Assembly (NCBI GenBank): GCA_964507395.1
Contig: CAZDQE010000083.1
Location: 1 to 6,599 of the forward strand
Length of the DNA: 6,599 nucleotides
Direction: 5' to 3'
Source of the DNA: SIG575 sp964507395
GTDB taxonomy: Bacteria; Bacillota; Clostridia; Oscillospirales; Acutalibacteraceae
Below the pieces are notes generated by a model that was not told the DNA's origin, did no database searches, and saw only the letters and a list, made by a program, of their open reading frames with translations. The translations under genes were made by a program, and so were the position numbers. Every line of letters starts with the position of its first letter. Position 1 is the stretch's first letter. Shown here one piece after another: positions 6,491 to 6,599 of the stretch.

Positions 6491-6513
6491 AAGAGCAGGC
6501 TCAAAACCTGCTC
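6482..6513 (-). terminator. Rho-independent terminator, minus strand
   Basis: The perfect 7-bp GC-rich stem GAGCAGG (6493-6499) with CCTGCTC (6507-6513) encloses a 7-base loop. On the minus strand it is followed at once by TTTTTTACTTT. The plus-strand side is followed by GATACAT, without a T run. It therefore serves transcripts coming from the right, whose gene is outside the window. Confidence 0.8.
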
Positions 6514-6550
6514 GATACATAACAAATTATATTAAATTTAACTGTGAGGA

Positions 6551-6598
6551 AATGTAAAAAAGAAAAGTGAGTATTCACTTGTGTTATGAATACTCACT
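6551..6598 (-). terminator. Second rho-independent terminator, minus strand
   Basis: The perfect 12-bp stem AGTGAGTATTCA (6566-6577) with TGAATACTCACT (6587-6598) has a 9-base loop. On the minus strand it is followed by TTTTCTTTTTT, the complement of 6555-6565. It reads as a terminator for a minus-strand gene ending just beyond the right edge. With 6482-6513 it forms a tandem pair separated by only a few dozen bases. Confidence 0.78.
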
Positions 6599-6599
6599 A

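Larger units (their letters stand above)
6267..6599. other. Gene-free tail with several inverted repeats
   Basis: No convincing coding sequence is present on either strand. Bases 6267-6336 are AT-rich and hold only weak short pairings; I can assign nothing there. The rest is unusually dense in perfect inverted repeats: two hairpins within a possible folded element (6337-6444), a 12-bp repeat (6454-6490), and two hairpins with minus-strand T tracts (6482-6513 and 6551-6598). The two minus-strand terminators suggest a convergent transcript arriving from beyond the right edge. Confidence 0.75.

Noticed and set aside
6493..6513. The GAGCAGG hairpin as the plus-strand terminator of the AraC-type regulator
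   Set aside because: The plus-strand sequence after the stem is GATACATAAC, with no T tract. The T run is on the other side and serves minus-strand transcripts.
6267..6599. CRISPR array or transposon end in the tail
   Set aside because: The repeats are isolated inverted pairs of different sequence rather than regularly spaced direct repeats, and no transposase fragment is readable in any frame.

Overview
This window carries a compact xylose and xylo-oligosaccharide catabolic locus from what is probably an anaerobic Gram-positive gut or rumen bacterium of the Firmicutes (Bacillota), most likely near Ruminococcus/Oscillospiraceae. That assignment is an inference. It rests on strong AAGGAGG-type ribosome binding sites, moderate GC content with AT-rich spacers, a class II (long N-terminus) xylose isomerase that resembles ruminococcal enzymes, and rho-independent terminators with T tracts. 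No rRNA, tRNA, CRISPR array or insertion sequence was seen.

Layout from left to right: (1) positions 1-375 hold the 3' end of an unidentified plus-strand gene. (2) A hairpin flanked by T tracts on both sides (about 374-430) sits between that gene and the convergent operon and looks like a bidirectional terminator. (3) A three-gene minus-strand operon follows, in transcription order xylA (5343 to 4033), a GH3 beta-xylosidase (4015 to 1910) and xylB (1913 to 429). The genes are packed tightly: 17 bases separate the first two and a 4-base ATGA overlap joins the last two. (4) A 158-base divergent control region (5344-5501) has a candidate promoter on each strand and a pair of 21-bp-spaced TTTGTC repeats between the two -10 boxes. 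(5) A plus-strand AraC-family regulator lies at 5502-6266. (6) A 333-base gene-free tail holds a candidate folded or repeat element (6337-6444), a 12-bp inverted repeat, and two hairpins that read as minus-strand terminators, probably for a gene beyond the right edge.

The genes fit one pathway. The GH3 enzyme has no signal peptide, so it should cleave imported xylo-oligosaccharides to xylose in the cytoplasm. XylA converts xylose to xylulose, and XylB phosphorylates xylulose to xylulose 5-phosphate for the pentose phosphate or phosphoketolase routes. The divergent AraC-type protein has a sensory cupin-like domain and is the obvious candidate regulator. The repeat geometry suggests that it activates the xylA operon while limiting its own transcription. 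No transporter or secreted xylanase is present, so uptake must be encoded elsewhere. I see no clearly new kind of biological system. The points most worth checking are the operator architecture and the structured element downstream of the regulator.
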